A program made the translations under genes and the position numbers. Below the pieces are notes generated by a model that saw nothing but the letters and a program-made list of their open reading frames with translations, had not been told where the DNA came from and did not search any database. A DNA stretch of 64,000 nucleotides from NCBI RefSeq assembly GCF_016807805.1, contig NZ_CP063362.1, forward strand, positions 3,266,501-3,330,500, read 5' to 3'. The stretch comes from Xanthobacter dioxanivorans. GTDB lineage: Bacteria; Pseudomonadota; Alphaproteobacteria; Rhizobiales; Xanthobacteraceae. Each line of letters opens with the position of its first letter. Position 1 is the stretch's first letter. Below, one piece after another: positions 35,308 through 46,609 of the stretch.

Positions 35308-35682
35308 GCCGCATCGGAATCGACGTCGGCGGCACCAATACCGATGCCGTTCTGCTCGAGGGCGGCAAGGTGCTCGCCGCGCTGAAGCGGCCGACCACCG
35401 TCGATGTCGCGGACGGCGTGCGCCAGGCGCTGGTCGATCTGGTCGCCGCGGCCGCCGGCCGTCCGGCGCTGGGGCGGATCGAAGCGGTGATGATCGGCAC
35501 CACGCATTTCACCAATGCCGTGGTAGAGCGCCGCCATCTGGATCGCGTCGCGGCGCTGCGCATCGGCCTGCCCACCCGTGCAGACGCTCGACATGGAGGA
35601 CATTCCGATCGCCTATCTGCCCGGCAATGCGCGGCGCGTCCGCGTGCGGGTCATCGGGGATGTCGCACGGCTCACTGCCTAG
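35304..35682 (+). pseudogene. Hydantoinase/oxoprolinase A, N- and C-terminal ends only
   Basis: The N-terminus is intact for about 90 codons: MSRIGIDVGGTNTDAVLLEG, the ATP-binding sugar-kinase-like start, then AVMIGTTHFTNAVVERRHLD and VAALRIGLP. The reading then jumps frame near 35577 to TLDMEDIPIAYLPGNARRVR and VIGDVARLTA with a stop at 35682, which I read as the family's C-terminal end. About 400 central codons are missing. With the truncated DUF917 upstream, it is a collapsed DUF917-HyuA operon. Confidence 0.6.
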
Positions 35683-35812
35683 CGGGTCCCCCGGATGGCG
35701 GCGGAATATCCGGCGCCATCCGATGCATCGCCCGGCGGTCCAGCGGCCGCGTGGGTTCATTTCATCCCTTGTTCCGGATCCAGCGACGTTCGGGCCCTTT
35801 CCTCCCGAGCCG

Positions 35813-37504
35813 CTATTTCTGCTTTGCGGTGAGCGGCACGTAGCAAGGCGTCCAGATCTTGGCGCGGATACGCTCCTCGATCTGATCGACGCTCACGCCG
35901 GGAGCATGGCCTTCCTTGTGCGTCTGCATCGCGACCGCGAGCGCGACATTCGCCGCGACCTCGCGCAGCGCGCTGACCGGGGGCAAGAGATTGTGCTTCG
36001 GGTTGTCGCGCGCAGGCGACGCATCGGCCAGCGCCTTCGCTGCCGCCATGAACATGCCGTCCGTGACGCGGCTCGCGCCGACCGCCAGAACGCCGAGGCC
36101 AACACCTGGGAATATGTAGGAATTGTTGGTCTGGTCCACCTTGAAGCGGGCGCCGTCGCGCATGAGCGGGGGAAACGGGCTACCGACACCCATCAGCGCC
36201 CGTCCTCCGGTCCAGGCTTCCATATCCGCCGGCGTCGCTTCCGCGCGCGAGGTCGGATTCGACAGCGGAAAGATCACCGGCCGCTGGTTGCACTCGGCCA
36301 TGGCGCGGACCACCGGCTCGCCGAAGGCGCCGGCCTGGCCGGAGACGCCGATCAGCACCGTTGGTCGCGCATTGCGCACCACGTCGAGAAGCTCGATCCT
36401 GTCGGGATGGCCCAGCGTCCAGCCGTCGATCGCCTGCCGCTTCTGCACGAAGGGGACCTGGAACGGGGCGAGGCCGTCCATGCCTTCGACCAGGAGGCCG
36501 TTACGATCGACCATGAAGAAGCGCGCCGCCGCCTCGCTCTCCGACAGGCCGGCGTCGCACATGGCCGCGCGGATCAGGCCGGCGATGCCGCAGCCGGCCG
36601 AGCCTGCGCCAAAGACGGCCACACGCTGTTGGGTCAGCGGCACGCCGGTGACAGTGATGGCCGCCAGCAAGGTGCCGGTCGCTACCGCGGCCGTGCCCTG
36701 TATGTCGTCGTTGAAGGTGCAAAGCCGGTCGCGATAGCGCTCGAGCAGGCGCGTCGCATTGTCCTTCGCAAAGTCTTCCCATTGCAGCAGGACCCGTGGC
36801 CAGCGCCGGATGACGGCCGAGACGAAGGCCTCGATGAAGTCGTCATAGTCCTGGCCCCGCACCCGCTCGTGGCGCCAGCCCACATAGAGCGGGTCTGCGA
36901 GGCAGTCTGTATTGTCGGTCCCCACGTCGAGCAGGATCGGCAAAGTCGTCGCGGGATGCAGTCCGCCGCAGCCGGAATAGAGCGCGAGCTTGCCGATGGG
37001 GATGCCCATGCCGCCCGCCCCCTGGTCTCCCAGCCCCAGGATGCGCTCCCCGTCGGTCACGACGATCGCCTCCACCGCGTCGAAGCGCGGCTGCGCGAAG
37101 ATCTGATCGAGCCTTGACTGGTGCGGAATGCTGAGGAAGAGGCCGCGCGGCTTGTGGTAGAGGCGGCTGAACTGCCGGCAGCCGGCACCGACCGTGGGCG
37201 TGTAGACGATGGGCAGCAGCTCTTCCAGGTTCCCGACCAGCGTCGCGTAGAACAGGGTTTCGTTGGTGTCCTGAAGCTCGCGGAGGAAGGCGTAGCGTTC
37301 GAGATCGGTCTCGAACTGGCGCAGCGACTGGAGTGCGCGGGAGATCTGCTCGTCCAGGGTCGAGACGTGCGGCGGCAGCAATCCGTGCAGATGGAAGGCG
37401 TCGCGCTCGGCTTCGGAGAACGCAGTACCCTTGTTGAGCTGGGGATCGGCCAGCAGTTCGTATCCGCTCAGCGCGGTGGCCATTGATGCCGTCGCCTCAG
37501 ACAT
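35813..37504 (-). CDS. maeA: NAD(P)-dependent malic enzyme
   Basis: A 563-residue malic enzyme: malate + NAD(P)+ to pyruvate + CO2. The N-terminal domain has the catalytic Tyr101 in IVYTPTVG and Lys172 in GGMGIPIGKLALY. The metal-binding acidic pair is in CTFNDDIQGTAAV, and the NAD fold in RVAVFGAGSAGCGIAGLIRA. Length about 560 fits the NAD-type MaeA/SfcA group rather than the longer phosphotransacetylase-fused form. A strong SD TAGGAGAG sits before the ATG, 11 nt past the CocE stop, so it ends the long minus-strand array and would supply pyruvate or NAD(P)H. Confidence 0.92.
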   Translation of the reverse strand: MSEATASMATALSGYELLADPQLNKGTAFSEAERDAFHLHGLLPPHVSTLDEQISRALQSLRQFETDLERYAFLRELQDTNETLFYATLVGNLEELLPIVYTPTVGAGCRQFSRLYHKPRGLFLSIPHQSRLDQIFAQPRFDAVEAIVVTDGERILGLGDQGAGGMGIPIGKLALYSGCGGLHPATTLPILLDVGTDNTDCLADPLYVGWRHERVRGQDYDDFIEAFVSAVIRRWPRVLLQWEDFAKDNATRLLERYRDRLCTFNDDIQGTAAVATGTLLAAITVTGVPLTQQRVAVFGAGSAGCGIAGLIRAAMCDAGLSESEAAARFFMVDRNGLLVEGMDGLAPFQVPFVQKRQAIDGWTLGHPDRIELLDVVRNARPTVLIGVSGQAGAFGEPVVRAMAECNQRPVIFPLSNPTSRAEATPADMEAWTGGRALMGVGSPFPPLMRDGARFKVDQTNNSYIFPGVGLGVLAVGASRVTDGMFMAAAKALADASPARDNPKHNLLPPVSALREVAANVALAVAMQTHKEGHAPGVSVDQIEERIRAKIWTPCYVPLTAKQK

Positions 37505-37515
37505 GAAGATCTCTC

Positions 37516-39309
37516 CTACCCCTGACCGGTACGCCGCAGCTCGATGAAGGTGTCCGGCCCGTAATGCAGGGTGTTGCGGGCGTAATAGGGCGGCACCTGC
37601 ACGTCGAACTGGGCGTGCCCGTGGCTCACGTCGCTGCGCAGGAGATCGGTGCGGCTGGCGATGTCGAGGCGCAGCCGCTCGCCCGGCATCAGCACCACGG
37701 GTTGGGGCGTGAGGCTGAAGCGCAGCGTCACCGGCACGCCGGGTGTCAGGGGCTCGGGCGTGTCGATGTCGATGGCGATCTCGGTCATGGTGGAGCGCGC
37801 CACATCGATCCTGCGGCAGGCAGGTCGGATCGCGCCCATGGAAAGGATCTGGTAGCCGCCGTCCGCCGAGACGAGGCCAGTGCGGGCCACCACGTAGGAA
37901 TCGATCTCGTTGCAACTGAAAGAAAGGCTCACGGTCACCGGGCCGGTCAGTTCCATCTCCTCTTCGATCGGCAGCTCGAAGGTGAGGCGCTGGCTCTCCA
38001 CCTCGTCGAAGCCCGCCGTCACGATGGCGCCGAGCGGCACCGCCGCCCATCGGTTCGTCCCGCCTTCGCCAGGCGCGCGGTCGAGGCGATGGGTTGCGGC
38101 GTCGGCGCCATTGGAGGCCGGGTAGAGGCGGAGCGCCGTGCTGCCCGGAAGGGGCCAATCCGAAGCGCTGCGATAGTCCTTCGCGCCTTCCGTCCAGTAT
38201 CGCACCCGCGGCTGGGCAGCATAGCCGTTGTCCGCGCCGTAGACGAGATGGTCGAAGAAGGCGAGCGCCTCCAGCTGCCACGCATAGACCGGCAGGTCAT
38301 AGGTCGCAGGGCCGACGATCAGCCAGCATTGATCCTTCGGCGTGCCGGCATTCTCGAACAGATCGTAGGCGCCGAACTGGTGCAGGTTGAGGTACCCGGC
38401 GTTCTGTACCACCACGAACGGCACCTCGATGTCGCCCAGCGCGCCGGACGGGCCGGCCGGTAGCACGCTGGTCGCCCGGGTCTTGCCGTCGAGCATGAGG
38501 CCGGCGAACAGCTGACGCGTCCGCGGCGTCGGCACCTGCCGCTGGAACGCCTTCATGATCCGCGCCATGCGCTTCTTCAGCTGCGGCCACCACACGTGCT
38601 TCAGGGCTGAGTTGGTGATGTGGCTCACCACCGCCCGCAGCAGCGGCGGCACGCGCAGCCGGAACTGCAGGGGCGTGAAGTTCGCGCCCATCCAGAGCGC
38701 GAAGAAATCGGGCTGCGGCGCACCGCCGAACATGGCGATGTGGCGGAAGTAGTCCGTGCACATCTCGTTGGTGAAGAAGCCCTTCAGGGCCGGCGGGCGA
38801 AGCCGCGCCACCTGTGGCTGGGTCAGCCCGTAATAGGAGGTGCCGAACAGCACCACCTGCCCGTCGCACCAGGGCTGGGCGGCCGCCCACTGGATGACTT
38901 TGGCGTGGTCCTCCACGTCCGTGTCGTTGAGGTAGACGGCCTCGGCGCCGCCCGAGCGGCCCATGCCACGGCGGGTGACGATCACATGCGCATAGCCGCG
39001 ATCGGTGAAGACCGGCGGGCTGCCGGTCTCGTTGTTGCCGGCAGGCACGCCGGCGGCCTGCAATTCCTTGGAATAGGCGGCGAAGGCGATGACCGCCGGA
39101 TAGCGGCCGGGTGCCTTGGGCACATAGACATCGGCGGCGAGCGCGATGGACGGAGCGACCTCGACCATCTGGTCCGCGAGGACGCGGCATCCGAGCCCGG
39201 ACTTCGCGGCGGGTCCCGGCGTCCAGCCGGCGAGCTGCGCGCCGAACAGGCCGCCCTTCGGCGCGATGAGATTGTCCCAGAAGCCGGGCTTCCCGTTCTT
39301 GTCCGCCAT
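37516..39309 (-). CDS. CocE/NonD family hydrolase (X-Pro dipeptidyl-peptidase fold)
   Basis: A 597-residue alpha/beta hydrolase. The nucleophile Ser158 is in VVLFGTSYYGLTQPQ; an early loop HVIVTRRGMGRSGGAE matches the family. The C-terminal half is the beta-sandwich domain of CocE and X-Pro peptidases (PVTVSLSFSCNEIDSYVVAR). No signal peptide, so cytoplasmic. Family members cleave esters or X-Pro peptides. It lies 51 nt downstream of the second NHLP-type gene. A peptidase/esterase acting on those small proteins or on an amide/ester substrate is possible but is inference only. Confidence 0.85.
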   Translation of the reverse strand: MADKNGKPGFWDNLIAPKGGLFGAQLAGWTPGPAAKSGLGCRVLADQMVEVAPSIALAADVYVPKAPGRYPAVIAFAAYSKELQAAGVPAGNNETGSPPVFTDRGYAHVIVTRRGMGRSGGAEAVYLNDTDVEDHAKVIQWAAAQPWCDGQVVLFGTSYYGLTQPQVARLRPPALKGFFTNEMCTDYFRHIAMFGGAPQPDFFALWMGANFTPLQFRLRVPPLLRAVVSHITNSALKHVWWPQLKKRMARIMKAFQRQVPTPRTRQLFAGLMLDGKTRATSVLPAGPSGALGDIEVPFVVVQNAGYLNLHQFGAYDLFENAGTPKDQCWLIVGPATYDLPVYAWQLEALAFFDHLVYGADNGYAAQPRVRYWTEGAKDYRSASDWPLPGSTALRLYPASNGADAATHRLDRAPGEGGTNRWAAVPLGAIVTAGFDEVESQRLTFELPIEEEMELTGPVTVSLSFSCNEIDSYVVARTGLVSADGGYQILSMGAIRPACRRIDVARSTMTEIAIDIDTPEPLTPGVPVTLRFSLTPQPVVLMPGERLRLDIASRTDLLRSDVSHGHAQFDVQVPPYYARNTLHYGPDTFIELRRTGQG

Positions 39310-39360
39310 GTGCGTTCTCCCCCGTCTCAGGACCGGCGCGCCAGATCGCGGCCTGGCTTC

Positions 39361-39729
39361 CTACAATTGCGAGATGTCGAGGCCGGTCTTCTTCTGCGCG
39401 GCCAGCCGCATCTCGCGCACGACCCATTTCTGCTTGTCATCCGGAATGAAAAAGCCGCCGATTCCGGACGAGAACAAAAGATCGAAGACACGCTCCGTCA
39501 CCTCGGTGAGTGCCTGCTCCAGATCCGTCTCGGCCTCGGGCTTCGGCGGAACCACGATGACGATGGTGTCTTCCGCCTGCTCGATGATCTCGATCCTGAA
39601 ATCCGGATCGGGCGTGTAGCCGAACTCGGCGCAGACCACCCCGACCGGGTCGGCGAGGAGCTTCGCGCGGTAATGGGGATCGGTGGCGATGCGCTCGTAA
39701 TTCTTCTCGACGAAATCGGCATTGCTCAC
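39361..39729 (-). CDS. NHLP-type (nitrile-hydratase-leader-like) small protein 2, possible RiPP precursor
   Basis: A 122-residue protein. Residues 11-63 follow the NHLP leader plan: YERIATDPHYRAKLLADPVG, then EFGYTPDPDFRIEIIEQAED and TIVIVVPPKP. The leader is followed by a helical acidic part (EAETDLEQALTEVTERVFDL), a SSGIGG end with Gly-Gly at 91-92, and a 30-residue tail FFIPDDKQKWVVREMRLA and onward. NHLP leaders normally direct heterocycle or lanthipeptide modification of the tail, but no YcaO, LanM or NHLM exporter gene is seen here. The GTG overlaps the stop of NHLP protein 1 (GTGA). Its single Cys is at residue 33, inside the leader. Confidence 0.72.
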   Translation of the reverse strand: MSNADFVEKNYERIATDPHYRAKLLADPVGVVCAEFGYTPDPDFRIEIIEQAEDTIVIVVPPKPEAETDLEQALTEVTERVFDLLFSSGIGGFFIPDDKQKWVVREMRLAAQKKTGLDISQL

Positions 39730-40061
39730 GGCTGATCTCCCTCGGTGCGGGCCGCGTTGCGCAGGGCCAGCAGCTTGAATTTGGCGGCCACGGGCACGAG
39801 CCAGATGAACAGGCCCTGGCTGGACCACAGGTCCATCTGGTTGAGCGGCGCCGGTGGCGGGGGCGATTGCGGTGCGCGGGCGGGCGGGATGGTGAAGTAG
39901 ACCCGGTCGCGCCGCTGCACCACCACCTTCACCTTGACGCCGGCCGGCACCTCGACGCCCATGGTCTTGAGCGCCTCGACGGGATCGCTCTCCACCTGCG
40001 CAGCGAAGGCGTCGTCGGTCCAGACGCGCTTGGTCAGCTCTTTCTCGAAATCTCCGGACAT
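39726..40061 (-). CDS. NHLP-type (nitrile-hydratase-leader-like) small protein 1, possible RiPP precursor
   Basis: A 111-residue protein with the NHLP leader pattern almost throughout residues 10-60: KRVWTDDAFAAQVESDPVEA, then LKTMGVEVPAGVKVKVVVQR and VYFTIPPA, the wording of the nitrile hydratase alpha N-terminus. A Pro-rich link (QSPPPPAP) leads to a hydrophobic tail, SSQGLFIWLVPVAAKFKLLA, which has no Cys and only a few Ser/Thr, so classic thiazole or lanthionine chemistry looks unlikely. It is 68 nt after the Dld stop. No nitrile hydratase genes are nearby. Either an orphan RiPP precursor or an adaptor that uses the leader fold for a new purpose. Confidence 0.72.
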   Translation of the reverse strand: MSGDFEKELTKRVWTDDAFAAQVESDPVEALKTMGVEVPAGVKVKVVVQRRDRVYFTIPPARAPQSPPPPAPLNQMDLWSSQGLFIWLVPVAAKFKLLALRNAARTEGDQP

Positions 40062-40129
40062 GAACGTCTCCCTGCTTGGGTTGCTTTACGCGGCCTGTTC
40101 CAGCGCCCAGCCGCTGCGGGCGACCGCGG

Positions 40130-41929
40130 TCAGCCGTCGCAGCGCAGCGCGGGCTTGGCGGACGCCTGTCCGCGCGGCATCCAGTGTGCGCACTTCGTGG
40201 TGCGGCCGATCCCCGGATTGAACGCGTTGCAGGGATCGAGCGCCTTGAAATGGTCGACCATGGCGGGCTTCGCAAAATAAAGGTGCCCCACATTGTGCTC
40301 GGCGGGATATTCCGCGCCGCGCGCATCGAGGAGCTTCCACATGGCGTGCTCGATCTCCTCGCAATTGCCGCCCTTGGCCACGATATAGTCCTGGTGGAAG
40401 ACGTGGCAGAAGAAGTGGCCGCAATAGAGCTTGCGGATCATGTGCTTGTCGATCTCTTCGGGCAGCGTCTCGAACCAGTTCTCGTCGTTGCGGCGGAGCG
40501 CGATGTCGAGCGCCACGATATCCTCCACCTCCTTGTCGTGGACCGCGCGATAGCGGATGGCGGCGCCGGCGGCGGCGAAGCGGTGCAGGAAGGCCTTGTC
40601 GCCTTCGTCCCGCGTGCACTCGAAATAGTCCCCGGACTTCGAAGGGAAGATCGACTTCAGATAGGCGCGGGCTTCCGCGATGCCGTCGTCCCCCATCTTC
40701 AGGAGCAGATAGTGTTCGAAGCGGTCGCGGTAGTCCGTCATGCGCCTGGGCAGATGCTTCGGGAAGAGGTGGCTCAAGGCCTGCAGCATCTTGGCGCTGA
40801 GATTTTTCGGCAGGAACGCGATCCGCCGGCAGAAATTGTCGAATGCCGCCTGAAGGGCGAACAGGCGCGGGATCATGTCGGTGCCGAGATAATGGATCAC
40901 CACGAAGGTGTCCTTGCCGTAGACCTCCGCGCAATTGAAGGAGTCCCGGTGCATGTACTCGCCTTCGATCGGCAGCTCCTTGAAGCTTCCGAGGATATGG
41001 CGGCGGATGCCTTCGAGCTCGCTGGTGTCATTCGAGCCGATGTAGAAGACGACCTGTTCCTTCTCCTTCAGGAAGGTGTCGAGCCGCACCGCCATCAGCA
41101 TCACCTTGCCGGCGCTGCCGGAGGCCTCGAACAGGCGGCGTGGATCGGCGTTGAAGCGGGAGGGGGTTGGCGCCTCGATGTCACGTACATGGTCGGCATA
41201 GTCATGGTCCGAGGCGGCGCGGGAGGGGTCGTTGACGATGTCGGCGGGGGTGAAATCGCCGCTCTCGATCCGCCGAAGGATCGTCTCCGGGTCGTTGCCC
41301 AGCGCGATGCCCAGGTGATTGACGAGATGCAGCCCGCCCGCCTCATCCAGCCGGGCGAACAGGGCAAGCTGGGTGAAGGCCGGACTACGATGGATCAGGG
41401 CGCCGCCGGAATTGTTGCAGACGCCGCCGAACACCGATGCGCCGATGCAGGACGAGCCGATTTCCGAGTGCGGCGCGCGGCCGATCCTGTCCAGCGCCTT
41501 CTCCAGATGGAACAGGGTCGTGCCCGGCAGGCACACCACCTGTGTTCCATCGTTGATCAGATGCAGGCCCTCAATACGCATGGTGTTGATGAGCACCACG
41601 CCACGGTCATAGTCGTCGCCGTCAGGGGTCGATCCGCCGGTGACGCCGGTGTTGGCCGACTGCAGGATGATGATCTTGTTTGCCGAGATGCAGGCCTTCA
41701 GCACCCGCCACTGCTCCACCAGCGACCCCGGCCGCACCACGGCAACCACCGGCCCGTTGCCGAACCGGATGCCGGTGCGAAAGCGCCGCGTCGCCTCGGG
41801 GCTTGTCAGGACATGCGATCGACCGACGATGTCCTGAAGGTGCCCGATGAGGGCCGCGTCATCGTCGAGCGTCTTTTGTCCAACTGCATCACGCGCCGGA
41901 ACGGTCAGATCGAGAAATGCGCCATCCAT
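40130..41929 (-). CDS. dld: FAD D-lactate dehydrogenase, quinone type (D-2-hydroxy acid oxidation)
   Basis: A 599-residue flavoprotein of the Dld type. The FAD-binding half shows KIIILQSANTGVTGGSTPDG, VLINTMRIEGLHLINDGTQV and GSSCIGASVFGGVCNNSGG; the C-terminal membrane-facing half ends AEHNVGHLYFAKPAMV and FNPGIGRTTK. Length and motifs match E. coli Dld (about 570 aa), which passes electrons to quinone. Here it sits directly after benzoylformate decarboxylase, so the true substrate may be D-mandelate or another bulky D-2-hydroxy acid. ATG at 41929 has GGAGCGG before it; a TTG/ATG further up is unlikely. Confidence 0.9.
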   Translation of the reverse strand: MDGAFLDLTVPARDAVGQKTLDDDAALIGHLQDIVGRSHVLTSPEATRRFRTGIRFGNGPVVAVVRPGSLVEQWRVLKACISANKIIILQSANTGVTGGSTPDGDDYDRGVVLINTMRIEGLHLINDGTQVVCLPGTTLFHLEKALDRIGRAPHSEIGSSCIGASVFGGVCNNSGGALIHRSPAFTQLALFARLDEAGGLHLVNHLGIALGNDPETILRRIESGDFTPADIVNDPSRAASDHDYADHVRDIEAPTPSRFNADPRRLFEASGSAGKVMLMAVRLDTFLKEKEQVVFYIGSNDTSELEGIRRHILGSFKELPIEGEYMHRDSFNCAEVYGKDTFVVIHYLGTDMIPRLFALQAAFDNFCRRIAFLPKNLSAKMLQALSHLFPKHLPRRMTDYRDRFEHYLLLKMGDDGIAEARAYLKSIFPSKSGDYFECTRDEGDKAFLHRFAAAGAAIRYRAVHDKEVEDIVALDIALRRNDENWFETLPEEIDKHMIRKLYCGHFFCHVFHQDYIVAKGGNCEEIEHAMWKLLDARGAEYPAEHNVGHLYFAKPAMVDHFKALDPCNAFNPGIGRTTKCAHWMPRGQASAKPALRCDG

Positions 41930-41988
41930 GGCATCCGCTCCCTTGCACAAGCTGTGATTTCAGCGTCGAGAGAAGAAGTTCCGGATGC

Positions 41989-43641
<1,653 letters not shown>

Positions 43642-43821
43642 TTATTCGATGCCATTCGGGGGATACATCTACAGAAGTGGTGATGCGCCCTGCTTCTTCT
43701 CCCGGCCCTTCCTGCCGCCGCCTCGTCCGACACCCGCATAGCGCCCTGCCCGTCGCACCAAATGCCTTGCTTGGCGGAGCTGCCGGCAAGACCGGGCCGA
43801 CTCGTGGAGGCCGGAAAGCAA

Positions 43822-46128
43822 TCATCCGATGGCGGAGCGAACGGCGTCCGGCGTGATGGGAATGTGCCGCAGCCGCGCACCGACGGCGTTGAAGATGGCA
43901 TTGCCGATGGCCGGCCCCACCACCGTCGTGGCCGGCTCTCCCAGCCCGACCGGGACCTCGATACTGTCGACGAAGCCGGTGTCCATCTGCGGAATGTCGC
44001 TGATGCGCAACGGCATGTAGCTGTTGAGATTGGTATCTTTCACCTGGCCGCGCTCGAAAACGGTCCCCTCGTGCAGGGCCATGCTGAGGCCCCACAATGC
44101 GGCGCCCTCGACCTGCGCGCGCGCGCCGTCGGGATCGACCACGGTGCCGGCATCAGCGACGAGCGTCAGCTTCTCCACCCGGACGGCGCCTGTGGGCCGG
44201 TCGACGTGGACCCGCGCCACGCAGGCGATCCAGGTCGGCATGGTCCGTTCCTGCCCGAAGCTGGTGGCCAGCCCGAGGGCGGTATCGGCCGGGAGCGGAG
44301 CGCCCCAGCCGGCCCGCGCGGCCGCCCGGCGGACGACCTCAGCCTGCCGCAGCGCACCGCCCACCGCGTTCGGCGCCGAGCCGGCGTTGCGACCCTTCGC
44401 GTCGAGCAGCTTCAGCCGGAAGGCGACAGGGTCCTCCTTGGCATGGTGGGCGGCCTCGTCCATGAAGCTTTCCAGCGCCCAGTTGGTCCAGCCCGGCCCC
44501 ACCGAACGCAGCCAGCCCGGACGGAAAGCGGCGTTCGCCAGATCGTTCGAGATGGCGCGCACCTTCTGCGCGCCGACACTGTACCAATGGTCGGCACCGG
44601 AGATGGAGAACGGATCGTAGAGAACGCCGTTCGCGCCCTTCGGCATCAAGGATGGCGTCATGACCTGCGACGGCCACCCGGCGGCCGCGTCGTGCTCCAT
44701 CGCGGTCACCTCGCCGCCCGCACCGAATGCCATGCGCAGCCGCTGCACCGAGGGCGAGCGGGGGGAATCAAAGCGGGCATCGTCCTCCCGCGTGAGCACC
44801 ATTTTCACCGGCTTGGCGAGCGCCTTCGCCGCCAGCGCGGCCGGCACTGCGTAATCGCCGTTCAGCCGGCGGCCGAAACCGCCGCCGATCAGGTAGGTGC
44901 GCAGGATGATGCCGGTCTCGGGTCGCCCGAGCGCCTTGGCCAGCGTCGGCAGGATCAGGCTCTGCCACTGGTTGCCGGTGTGGATCTCGAACACGCCGTC
45001 CTTCTCGAATGCGAGCGCGTTGACGGGCTCGAGCTGGAAATGCAGCACGGTCGCGGTGGTGTAGGTCTGCTCCAGCGTCGACTGCGCCGCCTTGAACGCC
45101 GCCGCCGTGTCACCGCCCCCGGTGTCGAGCACGGCGCCGGCGTCCGGCTGGGCGATCAACTGGGCGGCGTGATCCTGGATATCCTTCTCGGACACGGCGG
45201 ACGTCGGCCCAGGAGTCCAGTCCACCCGGACGAGATCGGCGGCGCGGATGGCGGCGGGATAGCTTTGCGCAATCACCATCACCCAGCCCGGCACGGTGCC
45301 CGAGGGATCATCGAGCACGAGACTGCCGACATAGCCCTTCACCGCTTTGGCCGCGCTGTCGTCGACCCCGTTGACCTTCGCGCCGTTCCGCGTCGGGGGG
45401 ATCTTCGGCCGGGCATAGACCATGCCGGGGACCTTGGCGTCGATGCCATAGCGTGCCGTGCCGTCGGTCTTCGGCGGGATGTCGAGGGCCTGAACCGGCC
45501 GGCCGACCAGGCGCCGCTCGGAGGCCGGCTTGATGGGCAACTTCTCGAGTTCGTCCGCAGAAAATCGACGCACGGGGACGCCCTGCCGGGCGATCTCGCC
45601 GAAGGTGAGGGAAGCGCCACCCGCAACCACGGTGCCATTCTCGACCCGGCATGCCGACGGGTCGACGCCGAGGCGCTTCGCGCCCTGCTCGATCAGCGCG
45701 ATGCGCCCGGCCGCTCCGGCCCGGCTGAACAGGGGGAAGCTCTGCCACACCGACCAGCTGCCGCCCGTGACCATCAGACCCCATTTCGGATCGGTGTCCA
45801 CATGGAGGATGCGCACCTTGTCCCAGTCGGCGCCAAGCTCGTCCGCAAGGATGCGGGCGAGCGCGGTGCCCACATGCTGGCCCATCTCGGCGCGGATGAT
45901 GTTGATGCTCACCCAACCCTCACCGTCGATGGCGAACCACAGCGTGGGCTCGAACAGGGGCCCGGCCTCGGCCGGTGGCATGCCGCCCGGCACGGCGGGA
46001 TCCATCGCCGCCGCGGCACCGCGGGGAAAGCCGAAGGCGAGGCTCGCACCGACACCCGCGCCGACGCTGGCGACCAGGAAGCCGCGCCGGGTCAACACGG
46101 GCGCGCCCGGATTCATCCCTCTAGCCAT
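43822..46128 (-). CDS. Molybdopterin subunit of an aldehyde-oxidoreductase-type enzyme (IorB/AldH-like)
   Basis: A 768-residue large subunit of the xanthine oxidase family. A Tat signal is present ([20 protein letters not shown]), so the mature enzyme is periplasmic or membrane-bound. Mo-binding pieces include [54 protein letters not shown] and [20 protein letters not shown]. It is the IorB-like type, separate from the FeS subunit. The ATG overlaps the FeS subunit stop by 8 nt (ATGGCTAG), so the two are coupled. With the three-haem cytochrome it matches the AldFGH aldehyde dehydrogenase of acetic-acid bacteria; isoquinoline oxidation is the alternative. Confidence 0.9.
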   Translation of the reverse strand: MARGMNPGAPVLTRRGFLVASVGAGVGASLAFGFPRGAAAAMDPAVPGGMPPAEAGPLFEPTLWFAIDGEGWVSINIIRAEMGQHVGTALARILADELGADWDKVRILHVDTDPKWGLMVTGGSWSVWQSFPLFSRAGAAGRIALIEQGAKRLGVDPSACRVENGTVVAGGASLTFGEIARQGVPVRRFSADELEKLPIKPASERRLVGRPVQALDIPPKTDGTARYGIDAKVPGMVYARPKIPPTRNGAKVNGVDDSAAKAVKGYVGSLVLDDPSGTVPGWVMVIAQSYPAAIRAADLVRVDWTPGPTSAVSEKDIQDHAAQLIAQPDAGAVLDTGGGDTAAAFKAAQSTLEQTYTTATVLHFQLEPVNALAFEKDGVFEIHTGNQWQSLILPTLAKALGRPETGIILRTYLIGGGFGRRLNGDYAVPAALAAKALAKPVKMVLTREDDARFDSPRSPSVQRLRMAFGAGGEVTAMEHDAAAGWPSQVMTPSLMPKGANGVLYDPFSISGADHWYSVGAQKVRAISNDLANAAFRPGWLRSVGPGWTNWALESFMDEAAHHAKEDPVAFRLKLLDAKGRNAGSAPNAVGGALRQAEVVRRAAARAGWGAPLPADTALGLATSFGQERTMPTWIACVARVHVDRPTGAVRVEKLTLVADAGTVVDPDGARAQVEGAALWGLSMALHEGTVFERGQVKDTNLNSYMPLRISDIPQMDTGFVDSIEVPVGLGEPATTVVGPAIGNAIFNAVGARLRHIPITPDAVRSAIG

Positions 46129-46579
46129 GGTTCGCCTCGGCTGCCTTCCTGATCGCTGCGCGGATGCGCACATAGGTCATGCAGCGGCAGAGATTGCCGG
46201 TCATGACGGCGTCGATCTCCCCATCCGTGGGGTGCGGGAAGTCCTTGAGCAGGGCGACCGCCTGCATGATCTGGCCGGACTGGCAGTAGCCGCATTGGGG
46301 CACCTGCAAGTCTTTCCAGGCCGTCTGCACCGGGTGGGCGCCATGGGGGTCCAGTCCCTCTATGGTCGTGACCTCCGCCCCCTCCACCGTGCCCACCGCA
46401 GTGATGCAGGAGCGCGTTGCCCGACCGCCCACATGGACGGTGCAGGCCCCGCACATGCCGATGCCGCAGCCGAACTTGGTGCCGGTCAGCCCAATCTCGT
46501 CGCGCAGGACCCAGAGGAGCGGCGTGTCGTCGTCGACATCCACCGTCGTGGCGCGACCGTTGAGGGTGAAGCGGGTCAT
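46121..46579 (-). CDS. [2Fe-2S] subunit of the aldehyde-oxidoreductase-type enzyme (IorA/AldG-like)
   Basis: A 152-residue electron-transfer subunit with two [2Fe-2S] clusters. The plant-type cluster is [12 protein letters not shown] plus a later Cys in RSCITAVG; the second is the helical CGYCQSG with [12 protein letters not shown]. It lacks a signal peptide and would be exported with its Tat-tagged partner, as is known for this family. ATG at 46579; ends by overlapping the Mo subunit. It sits 30 nt after the cytochrome gene stop. Confidence 0.92.
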   Translation of the reverse strand: MTRFTLNGRATTVDVDDDTPLLWVLRDEIGLTGTKFGCGIGMCGACTVHVGGRATRSCITAVGTVEGAEVTTIEGLDPHGAHPVQTAWKDLQVPQCGYCQSGQIMQAVALLKDFPHPTDGEIDAVMTGNLCRCMTYVRIRAAIRKAAEANHG

Positions 46580-46609
46580 GGCTGCGCGGCTCCGGATATC
46601 TTCATGGCC

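Noticed and set aside
39361..40326. 321-codon minus-strand frame joining the NHLP region
   Set aside because: A chimera: only its end is the NHLP-2 gene. The first part is out of frame with NHLP-1 and Dld.
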